Shown piece by piece: positions 7,967-15,083 of a stretch of 64,000 nt of DNA (the stretch's first letter is position 1; each line of letters opens with the position of its first letter). The stretch comes from CAWEQO01 sp963811225. GTDB taxonomy: Bacteria; Chloroflexota; Anaerolineae; Anaerolineales; Anaerolineaceae. A program made the position numbers and the translations under genes. The stretch lies in assembly GCA_963811225.1 (NCBI GenBank), contig CAWEQO010000001.1, positions 620,001 through 684,000 on the forward strand, read 5' to 3'. A model generated the notes under the pieces. It had not been told where the DNA came from and searched no databases. It saw only the letters and a list, made by a program, of their open reading frames with translations.

Positions 7967-9274
7967 ATGAACACCTGGATTATTGAAGGCGGCTCGCCCC
8001 TGCGCGGCGAAGTCCAGCTGAGCGGCGCCAAGAACTCGATCACCAAGTTGATGGTGGTCTCAATGCTGACGCAGGAGCCATGCATCTTCTCCAACGCTCC
8101 CCGCATCGGTGACAGCCAGATCACGCAGGAGATTTGCGAGGCGCTCGGCGCACAGTTCAGCGAGCTGTCGCCGCACGTTCTGCAAGCGCAGACTCCCCAT
8201 GTGGTCAGCAGTGAAATCCCCCTCGACCTGGGCAACCGCAACCGCCTGGCGATCATGATGCTGGCGCCCTTGCTGCACCGCACCGGCGAGGCATTCGTCC
8301 CGATGGCAGCCGGGGGCGACCGGATCGGCCCGCGCCCGGTGGATTTCCATCTGGAAGGCTACCGCAAGATGGGCGCAGAGGTAGAGATCAAGGATGACGT
8401 GTATCACGTGCGCTGCGAGCGGCTGCACGGAGCCGAGATCGTACTGCCTTATCCATCGGTCACGACCACCGAGAACCTGCTCCTGGCGGCTTCGATGGCC
8501 AAGGGCCGGACCTACATCCGCAACGCGGCCATCGAGCCGGAGATCATGGACCTGGTGATGTGCCTGCAAAAGATGGGCGCGATCATCGACTACAACACCG
8601 ACCGGACGCTGGTGATCGAGGGCGTCGATTCGCTGGGCGGCGTTTCGCATGAGATCATGCCCGACCGGATCGTGGCGGCCTCGCTGGCCTGCGCAGCGGT
8701 GGCCTCGCACGGCGAGATATTCGTGCGCGGCGCGCGCCAGCCCGACATGGTCACCTTCTTGAATACGCTGCGCAGGGTGGGCGGCCAGTTCGACGTGGAG
8801 AACGACGGCATCCGCTTCTGCCATAACGGCAAGCTCAACTCGATCGCCCTGGAGACCAACGTGCACCCCGGCTTCATGACCGACTGGCAGCCGCCGTTCG
8901 TGGTGCTGCTGACCCAGGCCGAGGGCATGTCGGTGGTGCACGAGACGGTGTTCGAGAGCCGCTTCGGCTACGTGAGCGAGCTGCAGAAGATGGGCGCAGA
9001 CATCGCCCTGTATGACACCTGCCTGGGCGGCTCGAACTGCCGCTTCCGCTCCAGCAACTACCGCCACAGCTGCGTGATCAAAGGCCCAGCCCGGATGCAC
9101 GGCGCGCAAATCACCGTGCCCGACCTGCGGGCCGGCTTCACCTACCTGATCGCCGCCATGATCGCCGAGGGAAAGTCGGTGATCGAGGGCGTAGAGCACA
9201 TCGAGCGCGGATATGAGGATTTGGAAGAGTCGCTGCTGCGCTTGGGGGTTAAGCTGGAAGCTGTGAAGAACTGA
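7967..9274 (+). CDS. murA: UDP-N-acetylglucosamine 1-carboxyvinyltransferase (MurA)
   Basis: 435 residues, the normal MurA/EPSP-synthase-fold length. The enzyme transfers enolpyruvate from PEP to UDP-GlcNAc, the first committed step of peptidoglycan synthesis in the cytoplasm. The conserved Lys-Asn is in LSGAKNS (residues 22-23), the substrate Arg in GNRNRLAI, the general-base region in FMTDWQPPF and the PEP-binding Arg in PDLRAGFTYLIAA. In the active-site loop the usual Cys is Asp118 (AAGGDRIGPRPVDFH, codon 8318-8320). The same natural substitution occurs in fosfomycin-insensitive MurA enzymes of mycobacteria and chlamydiae. The gene follows a SHOCT-like gene and ends in a long hairpin. Confidence 0.9.
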   Translation: MNTWIIEGGSPLRGEVQLSGAKNSITKLMVVSMLTQEPCIFSNAPRIGDSQITQEICEALGAQFSELSPHVLQAQTPHVVSSEIPLDLGNRNRLAIMMLAPLLHRTGEAFVPMAAGGDRIGPRPVDFHLEGYRKMGAEVEIKDDVYHVRCERLHGAEIVLPYPSVTTTENLLLAASMAKGRTYIRNAAIEPEIMDLVMCLQKMGAIIDYNTDRTLVIEGVDSLGGVSHEIMPDRIVAASLACAAVASHGEIFVRGARQPDMVTFLNTLRRVGGQFDVENDGIRFCHNGKLNSIALETNVHPGFMTDWQPPFVVLLTQAEGMSVVHETVFESRFGYVSELQKMGADIALYDTCLGGSNCRFRSSNYRHSCVIKGPARMHGAQITVPDLRAGFTYLIAAMIAEGKSVIEGVEHIERGYEDLEESLLRLGVKLEAVKN

Positions 9275-9363
9275 GAGAGTAGAGATTAAGAGATTAAGAG
9301 AGTAGAGAGCAGTTAGAACCGATGTGTTCGAACTGCTCTCTACTCTCTTAATCTCTACTCTCT
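9274..9363. terminator. Long GA-rich hairpin between convergent genes (GA-hairpin family, copy A)
   Basis: The left arm (9274-9314) and right arm (9331-9363) are complementary over 33 bases. The left arm carries an extra 8-base unit (ATTAAGAG present twice in tandem). The arms consist of repeated GAGAGTAGAGA-like purine strings. The hairpin separates murA (+) from the GT9 gene (-), whose stop lies inside the right arm. Confidence 0.75.
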
Positions 9364-10443
9364 TTCCCCCAGCATCTCCTCAACCGCCTCGATCACCTGC
9401 TCGGGTGTGATGTGCAGTAAAAACGAGGCGTTGTGCCGGCAGCCGTTCCGCGCGCTCTGGTCCAGTTCCTCCTTGTCGCACCACGTACCGCACAGCATGC
9501 ACTCGCGCTGCCAGGAGATCAGTGGGGAGAAACGCTCACGCGAGAGCGGCATGGTGTTGAGCGACTGCTCAGACCAGAACAGGCCCACGGCGCGCACGCC
9601 GGTCGCCAGGGCCAGGTGCAGCGGCCCGGTGTTGTTGGTCAGCATCAGCTGCGACTTCGAGAGCAGCCCCAGCAGCCCCGGCAGCGACAGCCGCCCGCAG
9701 GCGTTGACCGGCTTGCATTCCATCAGCTGTTCAATGCGCTCTACCTGCGCCAGCTCGCTCTCCACCCCGGTCAGCACCACGTCCATCCCCAGGTTCTTGA
9801 TGATGTAATCCGCCGCCCGGGCGTAGCCCACCTCGGGCCACATGCGGCGTGCATCGGTGGAGCCGGGATGCACGACGATGAAGGGACGCTTGACCTGTTC
9901 CAGCACCGGCGCGGCTTCGTCCAGGTCGGAAGGCAGCACGCGCAGGCGCGGTTCGAGTTTGCCCGGTTGCGCGCCCGCCAGGGAGGCCACCTCCAGGTTG
10001 CGCAAGATCTCGTGCTGATAGAAGCGGTAGGGGATCCAGCGGTCGGGGCGTGGCGCATCACCGTCCACCGCGCCCAGGCTGATGCGCGGCTTGAGCCGCA
10101 TCACAAACGGGTTGGACGAGGCTCCGCCGCCGTGCATCTGGAAGGCCAGGTCGAAATGCTCGGCCTGCATTTGGGCGAAGAAAGCGGCCTGGGCCTGGTA
10201 ATCGATAGGCCCGTCGGTGATCAGCACGCCGGGGGTCTCGGGGATGGTGAGGGCGCGGTTGACGGCGTCCATGCGCTGCTGGAGGATGGGCGTGTGCCAG
10301 GGCGCGCCGAGATAGGTGATCTCGGCCTCCGGATAGGCGGCGCGCAGCGCCTCCAGCGCCGGGATGACGAAGACGAAGTCGCCCAGGCCATTGGCCCGCA
10401 GCACCGCAATTTTCTTGACGTCCGGGACGATCCCCCGTTCCAT
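9355..10443 (-). CDS. Glycosyltransferase family 9 (heptosyltransferase-like)
   Basis: 362 residues with the GT-B architecture of ADP-heptose:LPS heptosyltransferases: an N-terminal VLRANGLGDFVFVIPALEAL loop, the middle VHPGSTDARRMWP donor-binding start, and LMLTNNTGPLHLALATGV near the C-terminus. It would add a sugar to a cell-surface glycan from the cytoplasmic face. The acceptor is unknown, and GT9 enzymes in bacteria without LPS are common. A cysteine-rich stretch near residues 318-342 (ECMLCGTWCDKEE..NGCRH) is an unusual addition that could hold a metal. The start is preceded by GAGGAAGC. It diverges from degV. Confidence 0.82.
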   Translation of the reverse strand: MERGIVPDVKKIAVLRANGLGDFVFVIPALEALRAAYPEAEITYLGAPWHTPILQQRMDAVNRALTIPETPGVLITDGPIDYQAQAAFFAQMQAEHFDLAFQMHGGGASSNPFVMRLKPRISLGAVDGDAPRPDRWIPYRFYQHEILRNLEVASLAGAQPGKLEPRLRVLPSDLDEAAPVLEQVKRPFIVVHPGSTDARRMWPEVGYARAADYIIKNLGMDVVLTGVESELAQVERIEQLMECKPVNACGRLSLPGLLGLLSKSQLMLTNNTGPLHLALATGVRAVGLFWSEQSLNTMPLSRERFSPLISWQRECMLCGTWCDKEELDQSARNGCRHNASFLLHITPEQVIEAVEEMLGERE

Positions 10444-10520
10444 GCTTCCTCGATTCCGTTCGTTTTCCCCCTAGACATTATAACGGAAAGGGAAAATAGA
10501 AAGTGGTTAGCCGATCAGCA

Positions 10521-10566
10521 GCCGGTCAATCAGGCGCCTAATCGACCCATTACCTGATTGACCGGC
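10521..10566. repeat. 14-bp inverted repeat in the GT9/degV divergent intergenic region
   Basis: GCCGGTCAATCAGG (10521-10534) is perfectly complementary to 10553-10566, with an 18-base loop. It lies just upstream of the degV promoter at 10573-10601 and has no T tract, so an operator or a decayed repeat is more likely than a terminator. Confidence 0.5.
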
Positions 10567-10572
10567 AACCGA

Positions 10573-10601
10573 TTGCCCAATAACCCAAGCCATTGTACAA
10601 T
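10573..10601 (+). promoter_or_regulatory. Sigma70-type promoter of degV
   Basis: TTGCCC (10573-10578), a 17-base spacer, then TACAAT (10596-10601). The expected start near 10608 gives a ~25-base leader with TTGGAG as ribosome-binding site for the ATG at 10633. Confidence 0.6.
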
Positions 10602-10632
10602 ATCCCTGATTTAACAATTGGAGTATCAGCGC

Positions 10633-11490
10633 ATGGCTAAAGTTGCAGTCGTTACCGACAGTACGGCTTATATCCCACCCGCGATGGCGGACGGGTTACC
10701 GATCTTTTCGATCCCGCTGCATATCCTCTGGGAAGGGCGCGATTACCTCGACGGGGTCGACCTGTCGCCCGAGGAGTATTACCCGCGCCTGAGAACCTCA
10801 GCGGACCTGCCGAGGACCTCACAGGTGACGCCGGAAGAGTTCGCCGCCTGCTACCGCCCGCTGCTGGAGCAAGGTTACCAGATCCTGAGCATCCACCTGT
10901 CGGCCGGGTTCAGCGGCACGCTCGATTCCGCCCGCGCCGCCGCCGAGCAGTTGGGGCGTTCCAGCTTTGCCCTGATGGACTCGCTGAGCGGGACCATGCC
11001 GATGGCCTGGCAGGTGGTCCAGGCGGCCAAGGCGGCGGCGGCCGGGGCGACTTTACGGGAGTGCCAGGTCATCGCCGAGAAGGTGCGCGACAACAGCAAC
11101 ATCTTCTTCCTGCCGGAAACGCTGGAGTTCCTGCATCGCGGCGGGCGGATCAACTGGGCCCAGGCCTTCTTCGGCTCGGTGCTGCAGCTCATACCGGTCA
11201 TCGAGGCCAGCAACGGCGCAATGAAACCGGTCGATAAGGTGCGCACGATGGGCCGCGCCGTCCAGCGCGTGATCGGGCTGGCGCAGGAACGCATAGGCAG
11301 CGGCGCGTGTGTCCACCTGGCGACGCTGCACGCGGGTGCGCCCGACCTGGCGGCTTCGGTTTTGGAAAAAGCCCGCAAGCAGCTCGGCGTCGACCGGGTG
11401 GTGGAGGCGCTCACGACCACGATCAGCCCGGTGCTGGGCACACACATCGGGCCGGGGGCGGTGGGGTTGTCGTATTGGGTGGAATCATAG
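10633..11490 (+). CDS. DegV family fatty-acid-binding protein
   Basis: 285 residues, typical DegV length. The N-terminus KVAVVTDSTAYIPP, the LPRTSQVTPEEF and SAGFSGTLDSA segments and LEFLHRGGRINWAQA match the family across both lobes. DegV proteins bind a fatty acid between two domains and, as FakB-type subunits, present it to a FakA kinase for incorporation into phospholipid. No FakA gene is nearby. The ATG at 10633 was chosen over an in-frame TTG at 10618, because that TTG belongs to the Shine-Dalgarno TTGGAG. The gene is probably monocistronic, ending at a GA-rich hairpin. Confidence 0.88.
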   Translation: MAKVAVVTDSTAYIPPAMADGLPIFSIPLHILWEGRDYLDGVDLSPEEYYPRLRTSADLPRTSQVTPEEFAACYRPLLEQGYQILSIHLSAGFSGTLDSARAAAEQLGRSSFALMDSLSGTMPMAWQVVQAAKAAAAGATLRECQVIAEKVRDNSNIFFLPETLEFLHRGGRINWAQAFFGSVLQLIPVIEASNGAMKPVDKVRTMGRAVQRVIGLAQERIGSGACVHLATLHAGAPDLAASVLEKARKQLGVDRVVEALTTTISPVLGTHIGPGAVGLSYWVES

Positions 11491-11570
11491 AGAATAGAGA
11501 ACAGAGAGTAGTCATGGTCTTTGAAGCTCTGACTACTCTCTGTTCTCTACTCTCTACTCTCTATTTTTTT
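11488..11570. terminator. GA-rich hairpin terminator (GA-hairpin family, copy B)
   Basis: A perfect 20-bp core stem, 11495-11514 with 11530-11549, is built of TAGAGAACAGAGAGTAG-type purine runs. More imperfect pairing lies outside it, and a T7 run follows (11564-11570). It lies between degV (+) and lipA (-) and resembles copies A and C. Confidence 0.8.
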
Positions 11571-12492
11571 ACTCTCTCCAGGCTTTGTTCAGCACCCGCA
11601 CTTGCTCAGCGGCATGATACGACGAGCGCACCAGGGGCGCACTTTCCACCCAGCGGAAACCGATCTCCAGGCCGTAAGACTTGATCTCGGCGAACTCGTC
11701 GAGCGTGTAGTAACGCTCGATGGGCAGGTGCTTGCGGCTGGGCTGCAGGTACTGCCCCACCGTCAGGATGTCTACATCCCAGGCGCGCAGATCGCGCATA
11801 ACCTCTTTGACCTCGTCCATCGTCTCGCCCAGGCCGAGCATGATGCCCGACTTGGTCAGCGCATCCGGGTCGAGGCGCTTGGCATTGCGCAGCGTCGCCT
11901 CGGACCACTCGTAGTGGTCCTGCGGCTGGACCTGCTTGAACAGGCGCGGCACGGTCTCGACGTTGTGGTTGAGGATGTCGGGGTGGGCGTCTGTCACGAT
12001 CTGGAGCGCCTCGATGCTGCCCTTGAAATCGGGGACCAGCACCTCGACCGAGCAGCCGGGATGGATCTCGCGGATGCGCCGGATGACCATGGCGAAGATC
12101 GGCGCGCCGCCGTCCTTGCGCTCGTCGCGGTTGACGCTGGTGATCACGGCGTGCTTGAGGCCCATGGCCTTGACCGCCTGCGCCACCCGCTCGGGCTCCA
12201 GCCAATCGAGGGGCGTGGGACGGCCGTGCTTGACGTCGCAGAAGCCGCAGGTGCGGGTGCAAACGTCACCGAGCATCAAGAAGGTGGCCGTGCCCGAGCC
12301 CCAGCACTCGCTCATGTTGGGGCAGCCGGCCTCCTCGCACACCGTATGCAGGCTCTTCTGGCGCATGAGCGTCTGGAGCCACTCGTAGGTCTCGCCGCTG
12401 GGCGGGCGCACCTGGATCCAGCTGGGCCGCCGCATGGGGGTCGTGTTGATTTTGTCCGGATTCACCCGGTCGCGGGTGGGGTTGGATGGCAT
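11569..12492 (-). CDS. lipA: Lipoyl synthase
   Basis: 307 residues. This radical SAM enzyme inserts two sulfurs into protein-bound octanoyl groups to make the lipoyl cofactor. Both iron-sulfur clusters are visible: the auxiliary Cys52, Cys57, Cys63 in VCEEAGCPNMSECW and the radical SAM triad Cys78, Cys82, Cys85 in CTRTCGFC. The C-terminal RSSYHA motif, which supplies the auxiliary cluster Ser, is present. Length and motifs are normal. The start has AAAGGAGA 5 bases upstream. No lipB or lipoate-dependent dehydrogenase gene is adjacent. It is transcribed from a near-consensus promoter at 12546-12574. Confidence 0.95.
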   Translation of the reverse strand: MPSNPTRDRVNPDKINTTPMRRPSWIQVRPPSGETYEWLQTLMRQKSLHTVCEEAGCPNMSECWGSGTATFLMLGDVCTRTCGFCDVKHGRPTPLDWLEPERVAQAVKAMGLKHAVITSVNRDERKDGGAPIFAMVIRRIREIHPGCSVEVLVPDFKGSIEALQIVTDAHPDILNHNVETVPRLFKQVQPQDHYEWSEATLRNAKRLDPDALTKSGIMLGLGETMDEVKEVMRDLRAWDVDILTVGQYLQPSRKHLPIERYYTLDEFAEIKSYGLEIGFRWVESAPLVRSSYHAAEQVRVLNKAWRE

Positions 12493-12508
12493 GAAGTCTC
12501 CTTTGGAA

Positions 12509-12531
12509 GGGGCGCAGAGAGAATGCGCCCC
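12509..12531 (-). promoter_or_regulatory. Leader hairpin next to the lipA ribosome-binding site
   Basis: A perfect 8-bp stem GGGGCGCA / TGCGCCCC (12509-12516 / 12524-12531) lies about 8 bases upstream of the lipA Shine-Dalgarno on the minus strand. It could influence translation or transcript stability. There is no T tract. Confidence 0.4.
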
Positions 12532-12545
12532 ACGAATAGAGTAAC

Positions 12546-12574
12546 ATTATAGTATTCGTCGGGAATGATGGCAA
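12546..12574 (-). promoter_or_regulatory. Sigma70-type promoter of lipA
   Basis: On the minus strand TTGCCA (12574-12569), a 17-base spacer, then TATAAT (12551-12546). Transcription should start near 12539, giving a ~47-base leader that contains the hairpin at 12509-12531. Confidence 0.75.
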
Positions 12575-12719
12575 GATGCTGGAAAGCCTTCTGCCTCTCG
12601 AACGGAAATTCAACTCAGTTTACCCCTAATTTTAATAACCCCATCATCGCTAACCCCTGAAAGTTTCTTATAATGGGCTGTGGAACCCGCCCGATCCATC
12701 GGAGTGGGCGCTAAAGGAC

Positions 12720-13679
12720 ATGGGGGTTAGAAAGGATCGATTAGAGGTCGTGGATAAGAAAGCGATAAACGTAATCAGCCCGGACAACGGTGTGGGGCTA
12801 ACCCATTCGGCGGCAATCTTGTCCAGGGCGCTGGAGGAGGCCGGCTGCGAGGTGTCTACCCATGATATCCGCGCCCACCCAGACAGCGCCTGGCAGCCTT
12901 ACACCGCCAACGTCTTCATGGAGCGGCTGATCCCTGCCTGGTTCGAGGCGGCGGAGCTGAATCTCATGGTGCCGAACCAGGAATGGTTCCTGGACGAAGA
13001 CCTGCCGCACCTGCCGCAGGTCGACTGCATGTTATGCAAGACCCGCCACGCCAGGGAGATCTTCGACCGGCTGGGAGTGGCGACGGAGTATACCAGCTTC
13101 ACCAGCAACGACCGCCTGGAAGAGGACCAGCCGCGCGACCCGAAGGGTTTTTTCCACCTGGCAGGACGCAGCTTGAGGAAAGGCACCGAGACGCTGCTGA
13201 CGTTGTGGGAGCGTCACCCGGAATGGCCGCCGCTGACGATCGTCCAGCACCCTGAGACGCAGCTGAAGGTGCACGGCCCGAACGTGAAGTACATCTCCGA
13301 GTACCTGGAGGACGACGACCTGCGTGATTTGCAGAACCGCCTGGGCGTGCATCTGTGTCCATCGGAAGTGGAGGGGTTCGGCCATTCGATCGTCGAGCCG
13401 ATGACCTGTCGGGCGCTGGTGGTGACCACCGACGGCCCGCCAATGAACGAGATCGTCACGCCCGAGCGAGGGCTGCTGGTGGAGTACCGCAGCGAAAAGC
13501 CCGAGCGACTGGGGATGCGCTATTTCGTCGACTCGCAGGCGCTGGAGGGGGCCATCGACGAGATCCTGGGGATGGACGAGATGCGCCAGCGCCGGTTGGG
13601 ATCGAACGCCCGGGATTGGTACGAAGAAAATGACCGCTTCTTCCGCCAGAAAGTGGCGGAGATGATTAAAAATATCTAG
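12720..13679 (+). CDS. Glycosyltransferase, GT4/GT-B type
   Basis: 319 residues. The N-terminal half, with INVISPDNGVGLTHSAAIL, resembles the acceptor domain of GT-B enzymes. The C-terminal half has FHLAGRSLRKGTETLL and the family E-x7-E signature in CPSEVEGFGHSIVEPMTC, followed by the GPPMNEIV donor-side loop. It would transfer a nucleotide-activated sugar in the cytoplasm; donor and acceptor are unknown. The start ATG follows AAAGGA. Only 19 bases separate it from the UDP-sugar dehydrogenase gene downstream, so the two probably form an operon supplying an acidic sugar and the transferase that uses it. Confidence 0.75.
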   Translation: MGVRKDRLEVVDKKAINVISPDNGVGLTHSAAILSRALEEAGCEVSTHDIRAHPDSAWQPYTANVFMERLIPAWFEAAELNLMVPNQEWFLDEDLPHLPQVDCMLCKTRHAREIFDRLGVATEYTSFTSNDRLEEDQPRDPKGFFHLAGRSLRKGTETLLTLWERHPEWPPLTIVQHPETQLKVHGPNVKYISEYLEDDDLRDLQNRLGVHLCPSEVEGFGHSIVEPMTCRALVVTTDGPPMNEIVTPERGLLVEYRSEKPERLGMRYFVDSQALEGAIDEILGMDEMRQRRLGSNARDWYEENDRFFRQKVAEMIKNI

Positions 13680-13698
13680 GGGGCTAGAAAGCAATCCT

Positions 13699-15024
13699 AT
13701 GGAAATCGCAGTGATGGGTTTAGGATATATCGGCTGTGTGTCCGCGGCTTGCCTGGCGGACAACGGCCATCATGTGGTAGGGGTGGATATCAAGCCGGAC
13801 AAAGTGAGGATGGTCAAGGAGGGCCGCAGCCCGATCACCGAGCCGGGGCTGCCGGAATTGATCCGCAAGGGGGTGGATGCGGGACAGCTCGAAGCGACCC
13901 GCAACGCGCGCCGGGCGATCCAAGACGCCGAGCTGGTCGTGATTTGCGTGGGCACGCCTTCCGGCAGGCACGGCGGCGTGAGCCTGCGGGCCGTGCAGAA
14001 GGTCTGCCAGGAGGTGGGCGAGGCGCTGGCGGAATCGGACGATTACAAGGTGATCAGCATCCGCAGCACGATCCCACCCGGCACGGCGGCTGGACGCTTG
14101 ATCCCGGCTATCGAGGAGCGTTCGGGCAAGCGCATCGGGCAAGACTTCGGCTTTTGCACCAACCCCGAATTCTTGCGCGAGGGCAGCGCCATCTCGGACT
14201 TCATGCAGCCCTCGTACACCATCATCGGTGAGTACGATGAGCGCAGCGGCGACCGGATGGCGGGGGTCTACGGTTTCACCGATGCGCCGCTGCACCGGGT
14301 GCCGCTGGGTGTGGCCGAGATGGTCAAGTACGCCAGCAACGCCTTCCACGCCCTCAAGGTGACCTTCGCCAATGAGCTGGGCAATATCTGCCAGGCTTAC
14401 GGCATCGACAGCCACGAGGTGATGGAGGTCTTCATCCAGGATGAGCGTCTGAATATCTCGCCCAAGTACCTGAAGCCGGGCTTCGCCTTTGGCGGGCCGT
14501 GCCTGGGCAAGGACATGCGCGCCCTGGTGTATGCCGCCCGGCATCAAGACGTGAGCGTGCCGGTGTTGGGCGCCACGCTGCGCAGCAACCGGCGCCAGAT
14601 CGCCAAGGTGGTGGAGATGATCGAAGAAGAGGGCCGCAAGCCGTTGGGGATGATCGGCTTGAGCTTCAAGACCAACTCCGACGACCTGCGCGAGAGCCCG
14701 GCCGTGACCCTGGCGGAGCGCTTGCTCGGAAAGGGCTTCCCGCTGGAAATCTACGATCATGAGGTTGCGCTGGCGCAGATCTACGGGCGCAACAAGGATT
14801 ACGTGACGCGGGTGCTGCCGCATATCAGCGAGCTGCTGCTGGACTCGCTGCCGCAGGTGGTCAACAAGGCAGAGATCGTGGTGGTGACCAAGCCGCTCAA
14901 GCCCGACAAGCAGCGCGAACTGTTCGACTTGCTGCGCCCCGACCAGACGCTGATCGACCTTGTGCGGCTGGATCAGGAGCTGGTGGAGGGGTTCGAGGGC
15001 AAGTATTTGGGAATTGGGTGGTAG
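13699..15024 (+). CDS. UDP-glucose/GDP-mannose 6-dehydrogenase family protein
   Basis: 441 residues, normal length. The enzyme oxidises a nucleotide sugar twice at C6 with NAD to give a uronic acid for surface polysaccharides. The N-terminal Rossmann motif is GLGYIGCVSAACLA (7-20), the middle-domain substrate loop is MVKYASNAFHALKVTFANE, and the catalytic Cys268 lies in FGGPCLGKDM. The C-terminal domain (about 315-430) has SFKTNSDDLRESPA. The EPGL and SLRAVQ features fit the GDP-mannose/UDP-glucose branch but do not settle the substrate. Translation is probably coupled with the GT gene upstream, and the gene ends at GA-hairpin copy C. Confidence 0.88.
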   Translation: MEIAVMGLGYIGCVSAACLADNGHHVVGVDIKPDKVRMVKEGRSPITEPGLPELIRKGVDAGQLEATRNARRAIQDAELVVICVGTPSGRHGGVSLRAVQKVCQEVGEALAESDDYKVISIRSTIPPGTAAGRLIPAIEERSGKRIGQDFGFCTNPEFLREGSAISDFMQPSYTIIGEYDERSGDRMAGVYGFTDAPLHRVPLGVAEMVKYASNAFHALKVTFANELGNICQAYGIDSHEVMEVFIQDERLNISPKYLKPGFAFGGPCLGKDMRALVYAARHQDVSVPVLGATLRSNRRQIAKVVEMIEEEGRKPLGMIGLSFKTNSDDLRESPAVTLAERLLGKGFPLEIYDHEVALAQIYGRNKDYVTRVLPHISELLLDSLPQVVNKAEIVVVTKPLKPDKQRELFDLLRPDQTLIDLVRLDQELVEGFEGKYLGIGW

Positions 15025-15030
15025 GAAAAA

Positions 15031-15081
15031 AAGAGAGCAGAGAATCGAGAGCCGCAACGGCTCTCGATTCTCTGCTCTCTT
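15031..15081. terminator. Perfect 24-bp GA-rich hairpin terminator (GA-hairpin family, copy C)
   Basis: 15031-15054 is perfectly complementary to 15058-15081 with only a CAA loop. The arm reads AAGAGAGCAGAGAATCGAGA then GCCG, and is preceded by A8. It sits between the converging dehydrogenase (+) and glycyl radical enzyme (-) genes. Confidence 0.85.
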
Positions 15082-15083
15082 CA

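Noticed and set aside
9274..15081. CRISPR array from the repeated GAGAGTA strings
   Set aside because: Repeats form hairpins at gene ends with thousands of bases between; no regular spacers and no cas genes.
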